From: Ilumatobacter sp.
GTDB taxonomy: Bacteria; Actinomycetota; Acidimicrobiia; Acidimicrobiales; Ilumatobacteraceae
Reading direction: 5' to 3'
NCBI GenBank assembly: GCA_018666235.1
Contig: JABJAB010000056.1
Span: forward strand, 1 to 36,318
Length of the DNA stretch: 36,318 nt
The translations under genes and the position numbers were made by a program. Shown here piece by piece: positions 21,901-29,240 of the stretch; position 1 is the stretch's first letter, and each line of letters opens with the position of its first letter. The notes under the pieces are model-generated. The model was not told where the DNA came from and did no database searches. It saw only the letters and a list, made by a program, of their open reading frames with translations.

Positions 21901-23429
21901 ATCAGCCGGTGAGTCGACCTGAAGATCGAGTGCAGCGAGGGGACCGCCAACAGCGCCGGGGTCGCCCGCGGCGCAGCGCTGGGCCGCTCCTCGTCCTTGG
22001 CGCGTTCGCAGTCATCCCGGCAATCGCGCTCTTTGCGTTGTTCAGCTGGGCTGACGGATCGATCGAGGAGAACGAGCCAGCGCCGCCGCCGCCGAGCACC
22101 GTCGTGGCCCCACCCGCGTTCGCTGACCCGTTGAGTACGTCGATGCTGTCGATGCGGCGTGTACCAGCAGTGCTCTCGCGGCAGCTCAACGTGTCTGACT
22201 TCCAGCAGGAGCTGACACCATTTCTCGGCACGCTCAATGACCGGTCATGCGCAGCGGCCTCGGTCGATGGCATCCTGGTCGGTGCCAAAAACCTCGACCT
22301 GCCCGTCATTCCGGCCAGTAATGAGAAGCTCGTGGTCGCAGCAGTCGCACTCGATGTCGTCGGTCCCGAAACCGTGTTGACGACCTCGGTCGTCAGCGCC
22401 ACGGCGCCGGTCGACGGCGTGATCGGCGGCGACCTGACGCTGGTTGGCGGCGGCGATCCACTGCTGTCGTCGGATTGGTATCCGACGTCGAACCTCGAGC
22501 GGTATGCAGTGCTTTCGCCGACGTCGCTCGACACGCTGGCAGACCGAGTACGTGATGCCGGCATCACGGCGATCACCGGCAACGTCGTTGGCGATGGCTC
22601 CCGGTACGACGACGAATTCTTTGCGCCGGGATGGGGCGACGGTGTGGCCGGGCTTGAGGCGGGCCCCTATGACGCTTTGATGGCAAACGACAGCCGAGTG
22701 CTCGGCGAACAGCAACGTGCGAACGACCCAAACACCGGCGCGGCCCGAGAATTCATCCGGCTGCTGAACGAACGCGGCATCACCGTTGCAGGTTCGGCTG
22801 CAAGTGGTATCGCTCCGACCGGGGGGAACGTCATCGCCACAATCGACTCCGCGCCCGTTTCAGATGTCGTCGGAGAAATGCTGGCCAACAGTGACAACAA
22901 CACCGCCGAACTCCTGATGAAGGAGATCGGACTTGTCGGTGAAGGAATCGGCTCGCGCGAAGCCGGCGCTCGCGTCATGACCGCCAAGCTGGTGGAGTGG
23001 GGGATCGACACCACCTCGGTCGTGCTGTCCGATGGGTCCGGTCTCAGCCTCGACAACCGAATCACCTGCTCCGCCTTGCTGTCCGTCATGCAACGGTTCA
23101 CTCCCGACAGTGCCTTCGGATCTGGTTTGCCGATTGCCGGCCAGACCGGAACTCTGACCGGCATCTTCACCGATCATCCGCTGGCCGGTCGCCTCACGGG
23201 GAAGACAGGCACGCTCAACAATCCGCCCTTCAATGCCGACCCGCCGGCGGTGAAGGCGCTGTCGGGATACGTCGCCGTCGACGGCGGGACTGCTGTCGAA
23301 TATGTCTTGGTGCTCAACGGGCCGACGATCTCGGACCAGAGCGAGTACCGGCCGGTGTGGACTGCGCTCGCCGATGTACTGAACACGTATCCGGCCGGAG
23401 CGACCCCTGCCGAACTCGGACCGCGTTGA
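21897..23429 (+). CDS. dacB: D-alanyl-D-alanine carboxypeptidase/endopeptidase, S13 (PBP4/DacB-type), copy 1
   Basis: A 510-aa protein from GTG 21897, which overlaps the upstream stop. A basic N-terminus is followed by one membrane helix (about residues 30-52) and a proline-rich linker (APPPPSTVVAPP), so the enzyme is extracytoplasmic and membrane-anchored. Penicillin-binding motifs are all present: SxxK at S141-K144 (SNEK), SDN at 332-334, KTG at 436-438. S13 enzymes trim the terminal D-Ala of peptidoglycan stem peptides or cut cross-links. The family hallmark insertion between SxxK and SDN is present (GDLTLVGGGDPLLSS...GDGSRYDDEFFAPGWGDG). A close paralogue follows at 23474. The frame extends to 21747 only as a shadow of the synthetase. 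Confidence 0.93.
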   Translation: MNQPVSRPEDRVQRGDRQQRRGRPRRSAGPLLVLGAFAVIPAIALFALFSWADGSIEENEPAPPPPSTVVAPPAFADPLSTSMLSMRRVPAVLSRQLNVSDFQQELTPFLGTLNDRSCAAASVDGILVGAKNLDLPVIPASNEKLVVAAVALDVVGPETVLTTSVVSATAPVDGVIGGDLTLVGGGDPLLSSDWYPTSNLERYAVLSPTSLDTLADRVRDAGITAITGNVVGDGSRYDDEFFAPGWGDGVAGLEAGPYDALMANDSRVLGEQQRANDPNTGAAREFIRLLNERGITVAGSAASGIAPTGGNVIATIDSAPVSDVVGEMLANSDNNTAELLMKEIGLVGEGIGSREAGARVMTAKLVEWGIDTTSVVLSDGSGLSLDNRITCSALLSVMQRFTPDSAFGSGLPIAGQTGTLTGIFTDHPLAGRLTGKTGTLNNPPFNADPPAVKALSGYVAVDGGTAVEYVLVLNGPTISDQSEYRPVWTALADVLNTYPAGATPAELGPR

Positions 23430-23473
23430 TGGGGTGTCATGACTTCACCGCCTCAGCCGGGTAGACAACCACT

Positions 23474-25000
23474 GTGAACATGCGGGTCGACGTGGTCGCA
23501 TCGCCGGTCAGGTACCGGAAGATGCCGCTCTTCCTGCTGTGCGCTCTTGCGTTGCTGCCGGCGATTGGTTTGCTCAGCGTCCACTGGTGGCTCCGCGACG
23601 AGGCGGACAGATACGACGACACTCGCTCTGCAGTCGAGTCGCTATCCGCAGATGATGACGATCGACCCGCAGCTTCTCGCCGCGACACCGAGCGAGCCAA
23701 GCGAGCTGCGATCTTGTCGACGTCACTCTTCGACTACCGCCGTTTGCCGGACGCGGTTGCCGGATCGGCGAGCATCAATCGCCTTGAGGTTCAAGTCGCG
23801 AGGGCGTTGCCCGTGATCGACGGCCGGTCGTGTGCTGCAGTTTCGGTCGACGGTATTGCAGTCGGTGCGGTGAACGAGACGGCCTCCGTCATCCCTGCGA
23901 GTACCGTCAAGTTGATCGTTGCAGCGGTGGCGCTCGAGGTGCTCGGACCCGACTTCACCTACGCGACATCCGTACGCATCCCTGCTGTCGTCGAGGGCGT
24001 TGTCGACGGCGACGTCTACCTCGTTGGCGGCGGTGACCCGCTGTTGACGTCTGATGACTACCCGATTGATGACGACACGCTGCCGGCCTTCGCGACGACG
24101 TCACTCGACGTCCTCGCCGACGCTCTCGTCGCAGCAGGCGTCGAGCGCATCAATGGCTCCGTCATCGGCGATGGGACGCGCTACGACGACGAGTTCGTGA
24201 TCGATAGTTGGGGCGACGGGGTCGCGTTCAACGATGCCGGCCCGTATGACGCACTACTCGTGAATGACGCTCGAGTCAGAGGCCGCAGCGGAGTGCAAGA
24301 CGACCCCAACGTCGGTGCAGCGCGCGAGTTTGCCCGATTGCTGGGTGATCGCGGGATCAGGGTGGCCGACGGGTGGGGAAGCGGCCCAGCCTCAACGCAG
24401 ACCACCGTGGTTGGCACCGTTGAGTCGCAACCACTGGGAGAGATTGTTCGCGAGATGCTGACGAACAGCGACAACAACACTGCAGAGTTATTGGTGAAGG
24501 AACTGGGCTTCGCCGAGACTGGAGAGGGCACACGATTCGCAGGACTTGTCGTGATCGACCGGGTGCTCCGCCAATGGGGTGTGCCCCTCAATGGTGTTCG
24601 CTTGCTCGATGGTTCGGGTCTCACGCCGACGACGCAGATGACCTGCCAAGCGCTCCTCGACGTTCTGCAACGATCACGTGGCACGGTGCTGCAGACCAGT
24701 CTGCCGATCGCCGGACAAACGGGGACGCTTCGCGACGAGTTCATCGACAGCGGTGTTGAAGGCCGGCTGTTCGCGAAGACCGGAACACTTGGCAACCCGC
24801 CCAGCGATGAGCCGCCGCTCGCGTCGAAAGCACTCGCTGGCTACGTGTCCGGCGGAAATGGCGCCGCCATCGAGTTCGTGGTGATCCTCAATGCAGACGA
24901 GATCACCGAAGAGGACTATCGCTCGATCTGGGCGACGTTCGGACAACGTTTTGCGACCTTCCCTGACGCGCCGCCGACCAAGGATCTCCAGCCCCGCTGA
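23474..25000 (+). CDS. D-alanyl-D-alanine carboxypeptidase/endopeptidase, S13, copy 2
   Basis: A 508-aa protein from GTG 23474; ATG 23480 is an equally possible start. A membrane helix at about residues 17-38 anchors it outside the cell. It has SxxK (STVK, near 143-146), SDN (332-334) and KTG (435-437), spaced almost as in copy 1. Shared segments include DGRSCAAVSVDGI, GDVYLVGGGDPLLTS, GDGTRYDDEFVIDSWGDG, NSDNNTAELLVKELG and LPIAGQTGTL. The linker differs: copy 2 has a charged 50-residue stretch (RDEADRYDDTRSAVESLSADDD) instead of a Pro-rich one. It arose by tandem duplication and may have shifted role. The gap to copy 1 is 44 bp. Confidence 0.92.
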   Translation: MNMRVDVVASPVRYRKMPLFLLCALALLPAIGLLSVHWWLRDEADRYDDTRSAVESLSADDDDRPAASRRDTERAKRAAILSTSLFDYRRLPDAVAGSASINRLEVQVARALPVIDGRSCAAVSVDGIAVGAVNETASVIPASTVKLIVAAVALEVLGPDFTYATSVRIPAVVEGVVDGDVYLVGGGDPLLTSDDYPIDDDTLPAFATTSLDVLADALVAAGVERINGSVIGDGTRYDDEFVIDSWGDGVAFNDAGPYDALLVNDARVRGRSGVQDDPNVGAAREFARLLGDRGIRVADGWGSGPASTQTTVVGTVESQPLGEIVREMLTNSDNNTAELLVKELGFAETGEGTRFAGLVVIDRVLRQWGVPLNGVRLLDGSGLTPTTQMTCQALLDVLQRSRGTVLQTSLPIAGQTGTLRDEFIDSGVEGRLFAKTGTLGNPPSDEPPLASKALAGYVSGGNGAAIEFVVILNADEITEEDYRSIWATFGQRFATFPDAPPTKDLQPR

Positions 25001-25021
25001 GCACGTTCCTCGGCGTCGGCC

Positions 25022-25027
25022 TACAGT
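25022..25027 (+). promoter_or_regulatory. Candidate -10 element, Lon-N-domain gene
   Basis: TACAGT lies 6 nt before ATG 25034, in the 33-bp gap after the second dac gene. No Shine-Dalgarno sequence intervenes. Confidence 0.45.
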
Positions 25028-25033
25028 GCCGCG

Positions 25034-25657
25034 ATGGCCGTGATGCCGATGTTCCCGCTCGGAATGGTGCTCCTGCCCGGAGGCGTTCTGCCGTTGCACG
25101 TGTTCGAACCTCGGTATCGGCAGATGATCATCGATTGCTTGCAGGAAGACGGTCATCCGGAATTCGGACAGGCCCTGATCACTCACGGCGCCGACGCGGG
25201 CGGAGGCGACGAGCGGGCGATGGTGGGAACTGTTGCCCAAATGATTCAAGTCGAGGCACTCGATGAGGAGCGGTATGCCCTTGTCGCCGTTGGCACGCGC
25301 CGCATCCGCATTCATGCCTGGTTGCCAGATGCGCCGTATCCGATCGCAGATGTCGACGACTGGCCCGATGACGAACCAGACCCCGAAGGTCTCGCGATCG
25401 CTGTTGCAGCCACGCATGCGCGGGTGCAGGCAACGCTCAAGATGGCAGTCGAACTTGGCGATGTCAGCGCTGAAACCATTGAGTCCGAAATCTCTGATGA
25501 CCCATTGTTCGCGACCTACCACCTCGCCTCCTTGGCTCCCATCGGACCCGCAGATCGCTACCGCCTACTGGCCGCGGCGGGCCCGGCGGAGCGCCTCGAT
25601 GTCCTCGAAGATGTCCTCGATGATGTCGAGGCCATGCTGAAGTTCCGTCTGATCTGA
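25034..25657 (+). CDS. Lon substrate-binding (LAN) domain protein
   Basis: A 207-aa protein that is essentially a free-standing N-terminal domain of Lon protease: MPMFPLGMVLLPGGVLPLHVFEPRYRQMI at the N-terminus, GTVAQMIQVEALDEERYALVAVGTRRIRI in the middle, then a helical C-terminal part (DRYRLLAAAGPAERLDVLEDVLDDVEAMLKFRL). No ATPase or protease domain is present. Such proteins are widespread and of unknown role, possibly substrate recognition or regulation of proteolysis. It is about 4 kb from the proteasome genes but nothing in the sequence links them directly. Confidence 0.88.
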   Translation: MAVMPMFPLGMVLLPGGVLPLHVFEPRYRQMIIDCLQEDGHPEFGQALITHGADAGGGDERAMVGTVAQMIQVEALDEERYALVAVGTRRIRIHAWLPDAPYPIADVDDWPDDEPDPEGLAIAVAATHARVQATLKMAVELGDVSAETIESEISDDPLFATYHLASLAPIGPADRYRLLAAAGPAERLDVLEDVLDDVEAMLKFRLI

Positions 25658-25670
25658 TAGAAACTGATCC

Positions 25671-26033
25671 GTGCCAGACAGCATCGATGTGACGAAGCCA
25701 CCTCCGAAGAGCGACGGTGCGTCGCTCGGCGAGGTGGTCGAATTCGTCAAGACCTACGCCAAGCAAGAGACACTCGGCCCGCTGAAGGGCGCCGGTTCAT
25801 GGCTGGCCTATGGTGCTGCCGGGGCGTTTGCGCTGGGGGTTGGTCTCTTGATGATCCTGCTCGGCGTGTTGCGCTTGGTGCAAGCTGAGATCAGCTGGGC
25901 CAACGGCGGAGCGTGGTCGTGGGTCGCCTACGGCATCACCTTGGTCGTCACGATGATCTTGTTGACCCTCACGGTGCTCCGCATCAAAAAGGCGTACCTG
26001 AACAAAGAACCCCTCCCGAAGAAGAAGTCCTGA
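25671..26033 (+). CDS. Actinobacterial Holin-X/phage-holin-family membrane protein
   Basis: A 120-aa protein from GTG 25671. A soluble N-terminus (SLGEVVEFVKTYAKQETLGPLKGAG) is followed by two membrane helices (about residues 46-66 and 82-103), and a basic tail ends LNKEPLPKKKS. This layout fits the Holin-X (DUF1469-like) family common in actinobacterial chromosomes. The name comes from fold prediction, and there are no phage genes nearby. Its role is unknown. It is followed by two more small genes on the same strand. Confidence 0.78.
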   Translation: MPDSIDVTKPPPKSDGASLGEVVEFVKTYAKQETLGPLKGAGSWLAYGAAGAFALGVGLLMILLGVLRLVQAEISWANGGAWSWVAYGITLVVTMILLTLTVLRIKKAYLNKEPLPKKKS

Positions 26034-26050
26034 GAGAAGGAGCCGTCACG

Positions 26051-26275
26051 ATGGCCAAGAAGACACCCGACACTCCTGAGTCGATCACCGCTGACGACCT
26101 GCGCGACAAACTGCAGGGCCTCCAGGGCGAGGTACAGGGCAAGGTCGACGACAAAAAGACCACCATCGCCAGCGTCGCCGGCGGCGGCGCAATGGTCCTG
26201 ATGATTCTCTTCTTCCTGCTCGGCAAGCGTTCAGGAAAGAAGAAGAGCGCAATCGTCGAGATCCGCCGCGTCTGA
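26051..26275 (+). CDS. Small single-pass membrane protein, 74 aa
   Basis: It starts at ATG 26051 with AAGGAG about 9 nt upstream. An N-terminal charged helix (ITADDLRDKLQGLQGEVQGKVDDKKTT) precedes a single membrane segment (IASVAGGGAMVLMILFFLLG, about residues 39-58) and the basic tail KRSGKKKSAIVEIRRV. This resembles the small DUF3618-type proteins that often accompany Holin-X genes, though I cannot confirm that. The stop overlaps the next ATG (TGATG), so the two are co-translated. Confidence 0.75.
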   Translation: MAKKTPDTPESITADDLRDKLQGLQGEVQGKVDDKKTTIASVAGGGAMVLMILFFLLGKRSGKKKSAIVEIRRV

Positions 26276-26781
26276 TGGCGCTGCTTCCGTACGCCCTCCA
26301 GCCAAGTCGGTTGATTCGACGTACCGCGCTCCGCCGAGGGTTGAGTGGCACGTCCATTTTCTGGAGCTCCATTGCGGGGATACTTCTCGGCCAGGGGAGT
26401 TCCGTTCGATCCCAGGCGATCCGGCGCGGCCTGATCGGAGGGAGCCGCTCGTGGCAGGTGCTCGCCGGTCTCATGATCCTCAAGGAAGCAGCAAGTTCGG
26501 CGGGCAAGCAACCCGAGTATCTCGGTAAGCAAAAGGTGGGCATGGGTTCGTTCTTGCGGCTGACGACCGAGAAGCCGATGACCAAGAAGCAGCAAAAGGC
26601 CGCAGGTGTCACCAAGGCCAGCATCAAGGCGCAGGCGAGTGCCGACGTTGCTGCTGCGTGGGCAAAAAAGGCTGCGACAAACCCCAAGCGCAAGGTCGTA
26701 CGCCGCGCCGAAAAGACTGCGACGATGGCAGCGGCCGATCGTCGAGCCGCCGACAAGAGAGCTGGCAGGCGAGCCTCATGA
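26275..26781 (+). CDS. Basic hypothetical protein with Lys/Ala-rich C-terminus
   Basis: A 168-aa, very basic protein whose ATG overlaps the upstream stop. The N-terminal 80 residues include two moderately hydrophobic patches (SIFWSSIAGILLGQ and SWQVLAGLMILKEAA). Residues about 95-168 are a Lys/Ala/Arg-rich helix (MTKKQQKAAGVTKASIKAQAS ... RRAEKTATMAAADRRAADKRAGRR) like histone-H1-type or nucleoid-binding tails. I do not recognise a family. Coupling to the two small membrane proteins suggests a common job, perhaps at the membrane. Confidence 0.65.
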   Translation: MALLPYALQPSRLIRRTALRRGLSGTSIFWSSIAGILLGQGSSVRSQAIRRGLIGGSRSWQVLAGLMILKEAASSAGKQPEYLGKQKVGMGSFLRLTTEKPMTKKQQKAAGVTKASIKAQASADVAAAWAKKAATNPKRKVVRRAEKTATMAAADRRAADKRAGRRAS

Positions 26782-26805
26782 CGGTGGCACGGTGAAGGGC
26801 GCCTT

Positions 26806-27000
26806 GTGAAGGTGCTGCTCCGCAATCCGAAGCGAGAAGTCGAGGTCGCCGGTGGCCGGTCGGTCAACCGACTGCTCGATGATCTCGAACTGAGCAGGGA
26901 AGCACACTTGATCATTCGCAACGGGACACTTGTACCGGGCGACGCTCGGCTCGACGAGACCGATGTGATCGAGGTTCGTCCGGTGATTTCTGGAGGATGA
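26806..27000 (+). CDS. ttuB: Ubiquitin-fold sulfur carrier, ThiS/MoaD/TtuB-like
   Basis: A 64-aa protein from GTG 26806. The sequence has the beta-grasp pattern of ThiS/MoaD (KVLLRNPKREVEVAGGRSVNRLLDDLEL ... HLIIRNGTLVPGDARLDETDVIEVRPVISGG) and ends in the required Gly-Gly, which is adenylated and turned into a thiocarboxylate by an E1-like enzyme. The size matches TtuB of Thermus. The stop overlaps the ATG of a TtuA-like thiolase (GGATGA), so it most likely donates sulfur to that enzyme. ThiS or MoaD roles are less likely because no thiamine or molybdopterin genes are adjacent. The E1-like activator is not in the window. Confidence 0.87.
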   Translation: MKVLLRNPKREVEVAGGRSVNRLLDDLELSREAHLIIRNGTLVPGDARLDETDVIEVRPVISGG

Positions 27001-27965
27001 CCGCGCAACCCAGCCGCTGCCGGTCGTGCAAGGCGCCAGCGGTCATCGATCTGCCCCGTCACAACGCAAACTTCTGCGCTGAGCACCTCATTCAGTTGTG
27101 TCATCGTCAAATGGCCAAGGCCATCGATGACTACGACATGTTTCGTCCAACTGACCGCTTGCTCGTCGCTGTCAGCGGAGGCAAGGACTCCCTCGCGGTG
27201 TGGGAGATGTTGATCGAGGCTGGCTATCAGGCTGACGGTCTGTACATCGGCTTGGGTATCGGCGAGTACTCCGAAGACAGCGGCGGCTACGTCCGGCGGT
27301 TCGCCGACGAGCGGGATCTGCACCTGGTCACGATCGACCTTCGGGAAGACTACGGATACGACGTGCCGACGGCAGCCATCGCCACCAAACGGGTGCCCTG
27401 CTCCGCGTGCGGACTGTCGAAGCGGAGACTGTTTGACAAAGCTGCCATGGATGGCGGCTACGACGCTGTTGTCACGGGACACAATCTCGATGACGAAGCG
27501 GCGGTGTTGTTCGGCAACACCCTGCGTTGGGAAGTCGACTACCTCGCACGCCAGTTCCCTGTCCTTGAAGCGCGCGATGGCTTTCCGAAGAAGTGCAAGC
27601 CCCTCGTTCGACTCACCGAACGGGAGATGGCGGCGTATTGCCTCGTTCGTGGTATCGACTACGTCGTCGAAGAATGCCCCATCGCAGCGGGTAATCGGCA
27701 CCTGGGGTATAAAGAGGCGCTCAACGCCATCGAGAAACAGTCGCCAGGATCGAAGTCAGCCTTTTACCTCAACTTCTTGTCACAGATGTCGCCACTGCTG
27801 GAAGGGCAGTCGGCAGCGGCCCAGGGTGAGGTTGACGAATGCAAACGCTGCGGCGCACCGACCACCGGAGATGTCTGCGCGTTCTGCCGTTTGGTCGAGA
27901 AGTCGGGTACACATGTGGCGGTGCCCGTCGAGATGGTGCTGAAAACGCGCCGCCGACGACATTGA
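26997..27965 (+). CDS. ttuA: TtuA/Ncs6-family tRNA 2-thiolation enzyme
   Basis: A 322-aa protein. The N-terminal zinc site includes C8, C11 and C27 with nearby His. The PP-loop SGGKDS is at 60-65 and binds ATP to adenylate the target uridine. C135 and C138 (CSAC) plus C227 (EECPIA) have spacings 3 and 89, the same as the [4Fe-4S] ligands C130, C133 and C222 reported for Thermus TtuA. A C-terminal zinc finger uses C282, C285, C294 and C297. It would put sulfur on tRNA, most likely position 54 (s2T54) if it is a true TtuA; position 34 (Ncs6) is the alternative. It overlaps the sulfur carrier gene and is followed by trmI. Confidence 0.9.
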   Translation: MTAQPSRCRSCKAPAVIDLPRHNANFCAEHLIQLCHRQMAKAIDDYDMFRPTDRLLVAVSGGKDSLAVWEMLIEAGYQADGLYIGLGIGEYSEDSGGYVRRFADERDLHLVTIDLREDYGYDVPTAAIATKRVPCSACGLSKRRLFDKAAMDGGYDAVVTGHNLDDEAAVLFGNTLRWEVDYLARQFPVLEARDGFPKKCKPLVRLTEREMAAYCLVRGIDYVVEECPIAAGNRHLGYKEALNAIEKQSPGSKSAFYLNFLSQMSPLLEGQSAAAQGEVDECKRCGAPTTGDVCAFCRLVEKSGTHVAVPVEMVLKTRRRRH

Positions 27966-27996
27966 CGACTCACGAGATGGAACACGGAACTGACCG

Positions 27997-28779
27997 ATGA
28001 CTGGAATCTTCGCCGCTGGCGAAAAGGCGCTGCTGCTCGACAGCAAGAAGCGCCGCTACTTAATCGACCTCGCCGACGACGGTGAGTTTCACAGTCACAA
28101 CGGCTTCGTCGCGCACAGCCAGATCATCGGGGAACCCGAAGGTCTGTTCGTCAATTCGACGAAAGGCGCGGAATACATCGTCATCCGGCCGACCCTCGAG
28201 GACTTCGTCGTCGAAATGCCTCGTGGTGCTCAAGTGATTTATCCGAAGGATCTCGGCCCAATCTGCATGCTCGCTGATATCGGACCCGGAGTCAGGGTGT
28301 TCGAAAGTGGCGTTGGATCAGGCGCGTTGTCGATGACCATGCTGCGGTATGGCGCACACATCACGGGCTACGAGCTGCGCGAAGATTTTGCGAATCGGGC
28401 AAAGAAGAACGTGGCCAGCTTCCTCGGCGAGGAGGCGCTCGAACGTTACGACGTGCACATCCGTGATGGGTACGAAGGCATCGACGCCGAACACGGGCCG
28501 TTCGATCGTGTCATCCTGGATATCCCCGAGCCGTGGCAAGTCATCCCTCATGCGGAAAAGGTGCTCCAGGCCGGCGGAATCTTCCTTGCCTACACGCCCT
28601 CGATCACGCAGGCGTCACAGGTTCGTGAAGCCCTGCGCGGCAAGTGGATCGACACCCGCACGATCGAAGTCTTGCATCGTGGCTGGCATATCGAGGGCCA
28701 AGCAGTCAGACCTGATCACCGCATGGTCGCCCACACTGGCTTCCTCACCGTCGGTCGGTTTCTCGGTCTGAAAAAGTAG
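27997..28779 (+). CDS. trmI: tRNA (adenine-N1)-methyltransferase TrmI (m1A58)
   Basis: A 260-aa SAM-dependent enzyme that methylates A58 in the tRNA T-loop. The small N-terminal beta domain has GEKALLLDSKKRRYLIDLADDGEFHSHNG. The catalytic domain has the SAM motif VFESGVGSGALSMTMLRYGA and ITGYELREDFANRAKKNV. It also carries the active-site DIPEPWQV (a DxPxPW form) and MVAHTGFLTVGRFL near the C-terminus. In many actinobacteria trmI is upstream of a ferredoxin and the proteasomal ATPase, as here. It follows ttuA by 31 bp on the same strand; TtuA and TrmI act four nucleotides apart in tRNA. Confidence 0.95.
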   Translation: MTGIFAAGEKALLLDSKKRRYLIDLADDGEFHSHNGFVAHSQIIGEPEGLFVNSTKGAEYIVIRPTLEDFVVEMPRGAQVIYPKDLGPICMLADIGPGVRVFESGVGSGALSMTMLRYGAHITGYELREDFANRAKKNVASFLGEEALERYDVHIRDGYEGIDAEHGPFDRVILDIPEPWQVIPHAEKVLQAGGIFLAYTPSITQASQVREALRGKWIDTRTIEVLHRGWHIEGQAVRPDHRMVAHTGFLTVGRFLGLKK

Positions 28780-28825
28780 ACCCGGCCCGCCGCCCGACGT
28801 GTCGAGCAACGGTGGGGAAGTCAGA

Positions 28826-29071
28826 TCAGGGTTCGATGTAAATGCACTCGCCGGGGCACTCTTCGGCGCTCTCGACCACAGCATCAAGTTGGCTGTCCGG
28901 GAACTCGGCGAGGCCTTCGGCGCCTTCCGGGTTGCCTTTCGCCTTGGCGAAGATCTTGTCGCCTTCGACGACGTAAGCAAGACCATCGTCGAGCAGCGTG
29001 AAGACGTCGGGTGCGATTTCTTCGCAGAGTCCGTCGCCGGTACAGAGATCCTGATCGATCCAGACCTTCAT
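28826..29071 (-). CDS. Small ferredoxin ([3Fe-4S]/[4Fe-4S] type)
   Basis: An 81-aa protein. C10-x5-C16 (CTGDGLC) near the N-terminus and C72-P, with C76 (ECPGEC) near the C-terminus, give the single-cluster actinobacterial ferredoxin pattern. The C-x2-D/G form in the first motif usually means a [3Fe-4S] cluster. A loop (about residues 38-58, FAKAKGNPEGAEGLAEF) is inserted between the motifs. It transfers electrons to unknown partners, often P450s. A ferredoxin next to the proteasomal ATPase gene is a conserved actinobacterial arrangement. GAGGGAG lies roughly 11 nt before the ATG. Confidence 0.93.
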   Translation of the reverse strand: MKVWIDQDLCTGDGLCEEIAPDVFTLLDDGLAYVVEGDKIFAKAKGNPEGAEGLAEFPDSQLDAVVESAEECPGECIYIEP

Positions 29072-29164
29072 GTCAGTGTGGCTCCCTCTTCGTCGGAGAT
29101 TGGTTCTGAGCTGGCGCTCGGAGGTTGAGGTGCACGCTGATGTGCGCCCCGGTTGATGCCACGA

Positions 29165-29190
29165 AGTTTACACGGTGAACATCGTGTCAA
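29165..29190. promoter_or_regulatory. Palindromic operator candidate between ferredoxin and arc
   Basis: ACACGGTGAACATCGTGT (29170-29187) is palindromic at 14 of 18 positions with perfect 5-bp ends. On the minus strand it lies between and overlaps TTGACA (29190-29185) and TAAACT (29170-29165). These could be -35 and -10 for the ferredoxin gene, although their 14-nt spacing is short. A regulator bound here could control the ferredoxin and perhaps arc, whose -10 is 42 nt to the right. Confidence 0.4.
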
Positions 29191-29228
29191 CGTGTTGCCT
29201 GCGCCAATGCTGGCGAGGTCACGCGGTG

Positions 29229-29234
29229 TACATT
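29229..29234 (+). promoter_or_regulatory. Candidate -10 element, arc
   Basis: TACATT lies 6 nt before ATG 29241, without a Shine-Dalgarno sequence. It supports this start over the GTG at 29226 or the far-upstream frame opening at 29175. Confidence 0.5.
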
Positions 29235-29240
29235 CGGTCC

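Noticed and set aside
25671..26033. Prophage, because of the holin-like protein
   Set aside because: No terminase, capsid, tail, lysin or integrase genes are nearby. The Holin-X family is chromosomal in actinobacteria.
26085..27701. 538-codon open frame antisense to the ttuBA region
   Set aside because: There is no recognisable domain. Three well-supported genes with overlapping start/stop codons occupy the plus strand.
28780..28825. Terminator between trmI and the ferredoxin gene
   Set aside because: The convergent gap is GC-rich but shows no stable stem followed by a T run.
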